Below are positions 12,971 to 13,837 of a stretch of 13,837 nt of DNA, piece by piece. Source of the stretch: an uncultured Atopobiaceae bacterium (GTDB taxonomy: Bacteria; Actinomycetota; Coriobacteriia; Coriobacteriales; Atopobiaceae); contig CANQSI010000018.1 in NCBI GenBank assembly GCA_947626465.1, positions 1 through 13,837 on the forward strand, read 5' to 3'. The translations under genes and the position numbers were made by a program. Position 1 is the first letter of the stretch; each line of letters begins with the position of its first letter. The notes under the pieces were generated by a model. It was given only the letters and a program-made list of their open reading frames with translations, did not search any database and was not told where the DNA came from.

Positions 12971-13468
12971 ATGGCAAAGGATTCTTCCTTCGACGTGGTG
13001 TCCACTGTCGATCTTCAGGAAGTGGACAACGCCTACCAGCAGACCGCGCGTGAGCTCACGCAGCGCTACGACCTCAAGCAGTCGCACGCGACGATCGACT
13101 TCGACAAGCAGGCGAAGGCCCTCACGATCCTCGCCCCATCGGATTTCGTCGCGAAGCAAGTGCAGGACGTGCTCGGGAGCCGTCTCATCAAGCGCGGCAT
13201 CGACCTCAAGGCGGTGAGCTGGGGAAACCCCGAATCCGCATCAGGGGGCAACCTTCGAATCCGCGGCACGATCGTCATGGGCATCGACAAGGATCTCGCG
13301 AGGAAGATCTCGAAGGACATCCGAGACCTCAAGCTCAAGTGCAAGGTGCAGATCGAAGATGACAAGCTGCGCGTGCAAAGCGCGTCGAAGGACACCCTCC
13401 AGCAGGTGATCGCCTTCCTGCGCGAGAAGGACTACGGGATCCCCCTCCAATATGTCAACTACCGCTGA
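12971..13468 (+). CDS. yajQ: YajQ family nucleotide-binding protein (UPF0234)
   Basis: This is a 165-residue YajQ protein, full length. The opening SSFDVVSTVDLQEVDNAYQQ, the ERYDLK-like segment QRYDLKQS (about 35-42), and the C-terminal LREKDYGIPLQYVNYR are family hallmarks. It is predicted to fold as two ferredoxin-like halves. The family binds nucleotides and RNA, and in Xanthomonas it binds cyclic di-GMP; its role in Actinobacteria is not defined. ATG 12971 is chosen because MAKDSSFDVVS is the usual start; AAAGG at 12955-12959 lies upstream. A GTG at 12962 in the same frame would add three residues. The gap to the rodZ-like gene is 54 bases with a hairpin, so it may have its own promoter. 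Its last 17 bases overlap rimO. Confidence 0.93.
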   Translation: MAKDSSFDVVSTVDLQEVDNAYQQTARELTQRYDLKQSHATIDFDKQAKALTILAPSDFVAKQVQDVLGSRLIKRGIDLKAVSWGNPESASGGNLRIRGTIVMGIDKDLARKISKDIRDLKLKCKVQIEDDKLRVQSASKDTLQQVIAFLREKDYGIPLQYVNYR

Positions 13469-13837
13469 CGAAACACTGGCCCCGTCGGGCGTCGCTCCCG
13501 CTTTCTGCTTGCTCACGCTCGGTTGCGAGAAGAATGGGGTGGATAGCGACCGCATGCGAGCGCTCCTGCTCGATGCGGGCTATCGCGAGGTGGACGAGGC
13601 GGCTGCGGCCTCCGTGTGCATCGTCAACACCTGCGGTTTCCTCTCGGAGGCGACTGCGGAATCCATCGAGGCCGTCCTCTTCGTCGCCGAGGAGGATGTG
13701 GCGCTCGTCATGTGCGGATGCGTCCCCTCACGCTACGGAGAGGATCTCGAGCGGGAGCTCGTCGAGGTGGATGCGTTCCTCGGCGTAGACGAAGAGGATC
13801 GGATCGTCGAGGTCGTGGAGAAGCTCGTGGGGCCCGC
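13452..13837 (+). CDS. rimO: Ribosomal protein S12 methylthiotransferase RimO, 5' part only
   Basis: The frame is open from ATG 13452 to the window edge: 128 codons, the N-terminal UPF0004 domain of a radical-SAM methylthiotransferase. RimO adds a methylthio group to a conserved aspartate of ribosomal protein S12. The three cysteines of the auxiliary iron-sulfur cluster are visible: C25 in LTLGCEKNGVDS, C61 in VNTCGF, and C90 in MCGCV. LGCEKN...DS with VCIVNTCGFL is the RimO form, as against MiaB or MtaB. The radical-SAM CxxxCxxC and TRAM domains lie beyond the edge. The start codon is inside the end of yajQ (17-base overlap), with only a weak purine box (GGGA), so translation is probably coupled to yajQ. 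An N-terminal extension of about 17 residues precedes the conserved part; no better start was seen. Confidence 0.9.
   Translation, partial: MSTTADETLAPSGVAPAFCLLTLGCEKNGVDSDRMRALLLDAGYREVDEAAAASVCIVNTCGFLSEATAESIEAVLFVAEEDVALVMCGCVPSRYGEDLERELVEVDAFLGVDEEDRIVEVVEKLVGP

Noticed and set aside
1..13837. Mobile element, CRISPR array, tRNA/rRNA gene, phage or defence system
   Set aside because: No transposase or integrase, no regularly spaced direct repeats, no tRNA cloverleaf in the gaps, and the gene set is uninterrupted conserved housekeeping with uniform codon use.

Overview
The window is a gene-dense, high-GC (strong G/C bias at third codon positions) bacterial chromosome segment. It holds 13 protein genes, all on the + strand, 11 of them complete. 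Gene content and order point to an actinomycete-like genome, most plausibly class Coriobacteriia, although a high-GC Firmicute cannot be excluded. The rpsO-pnp and rnj-ftsK neighbourhoods resemble those of Actinobacteria. A short dgkA lying between ybeY and era, RNase J as the major RNase of the cluster, and a RodZ-like protein next to ftsK are shared with Firmicutes. This taxonomic call is inference from synteny and not from any marker search.

Layout. (1) 1-4265: the 3' end of mtaB (tRNA methylthiotransferase), phoH, ybeY, dgkA, a very acidic 63-residue protein of unknown function, era and recO. Most junctions overlap or are only a few bases long, so this looks like one long operon for ribosome/rRNA maturation, lipid-carrier phosphorylation and repair, with a possible internal promoter before the acidic gene. 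(2) 4266-7157: a promoter/leader gap, rpsO (S15), a 137-base leader carrying four stem-loops, pnp (PNPase), then a strong intrinsic terminator. (3) About 7247-12931: a promoter candidate, rnj (RNase J), ftsK (DNA translocase) and a rodZ-like gene with gaps of 1 and 3 bases, ended by a short palindromic hairpin. (4) 12971-13837: yajQ and the 5' part of rimO (ribosomal protein S12 methylthiotransferase), overlapping by 17 bases and running off the window.

How it fits together. The genes are core housekeeping: tRNA and ribosomal protein thiomethylation at both ends (MtaB, RimO), 16S rRNA/30S maturation (YbeY, Era, S15), RNA turnover (PNPase, RNase J, YbeY), and chromosome segregation/cell shape (FtsK, RodZ). 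No mobile element, CRISPR array, tRNA, phage gene or defence gene was seen, and I find no convincing undescribed system. The parts most worth a second look are the acidic small protein, the RNA structures in the leaders of rpsO, pnp and rnj, the unusual Era G4 motif, and the long arginine-rich linker of the RodZ-like protein. Several start codons are placed inside the longest open frames (phoH, pnp, rnj, yajQ) because family alignment or a ribosome binding site favours the internal start.
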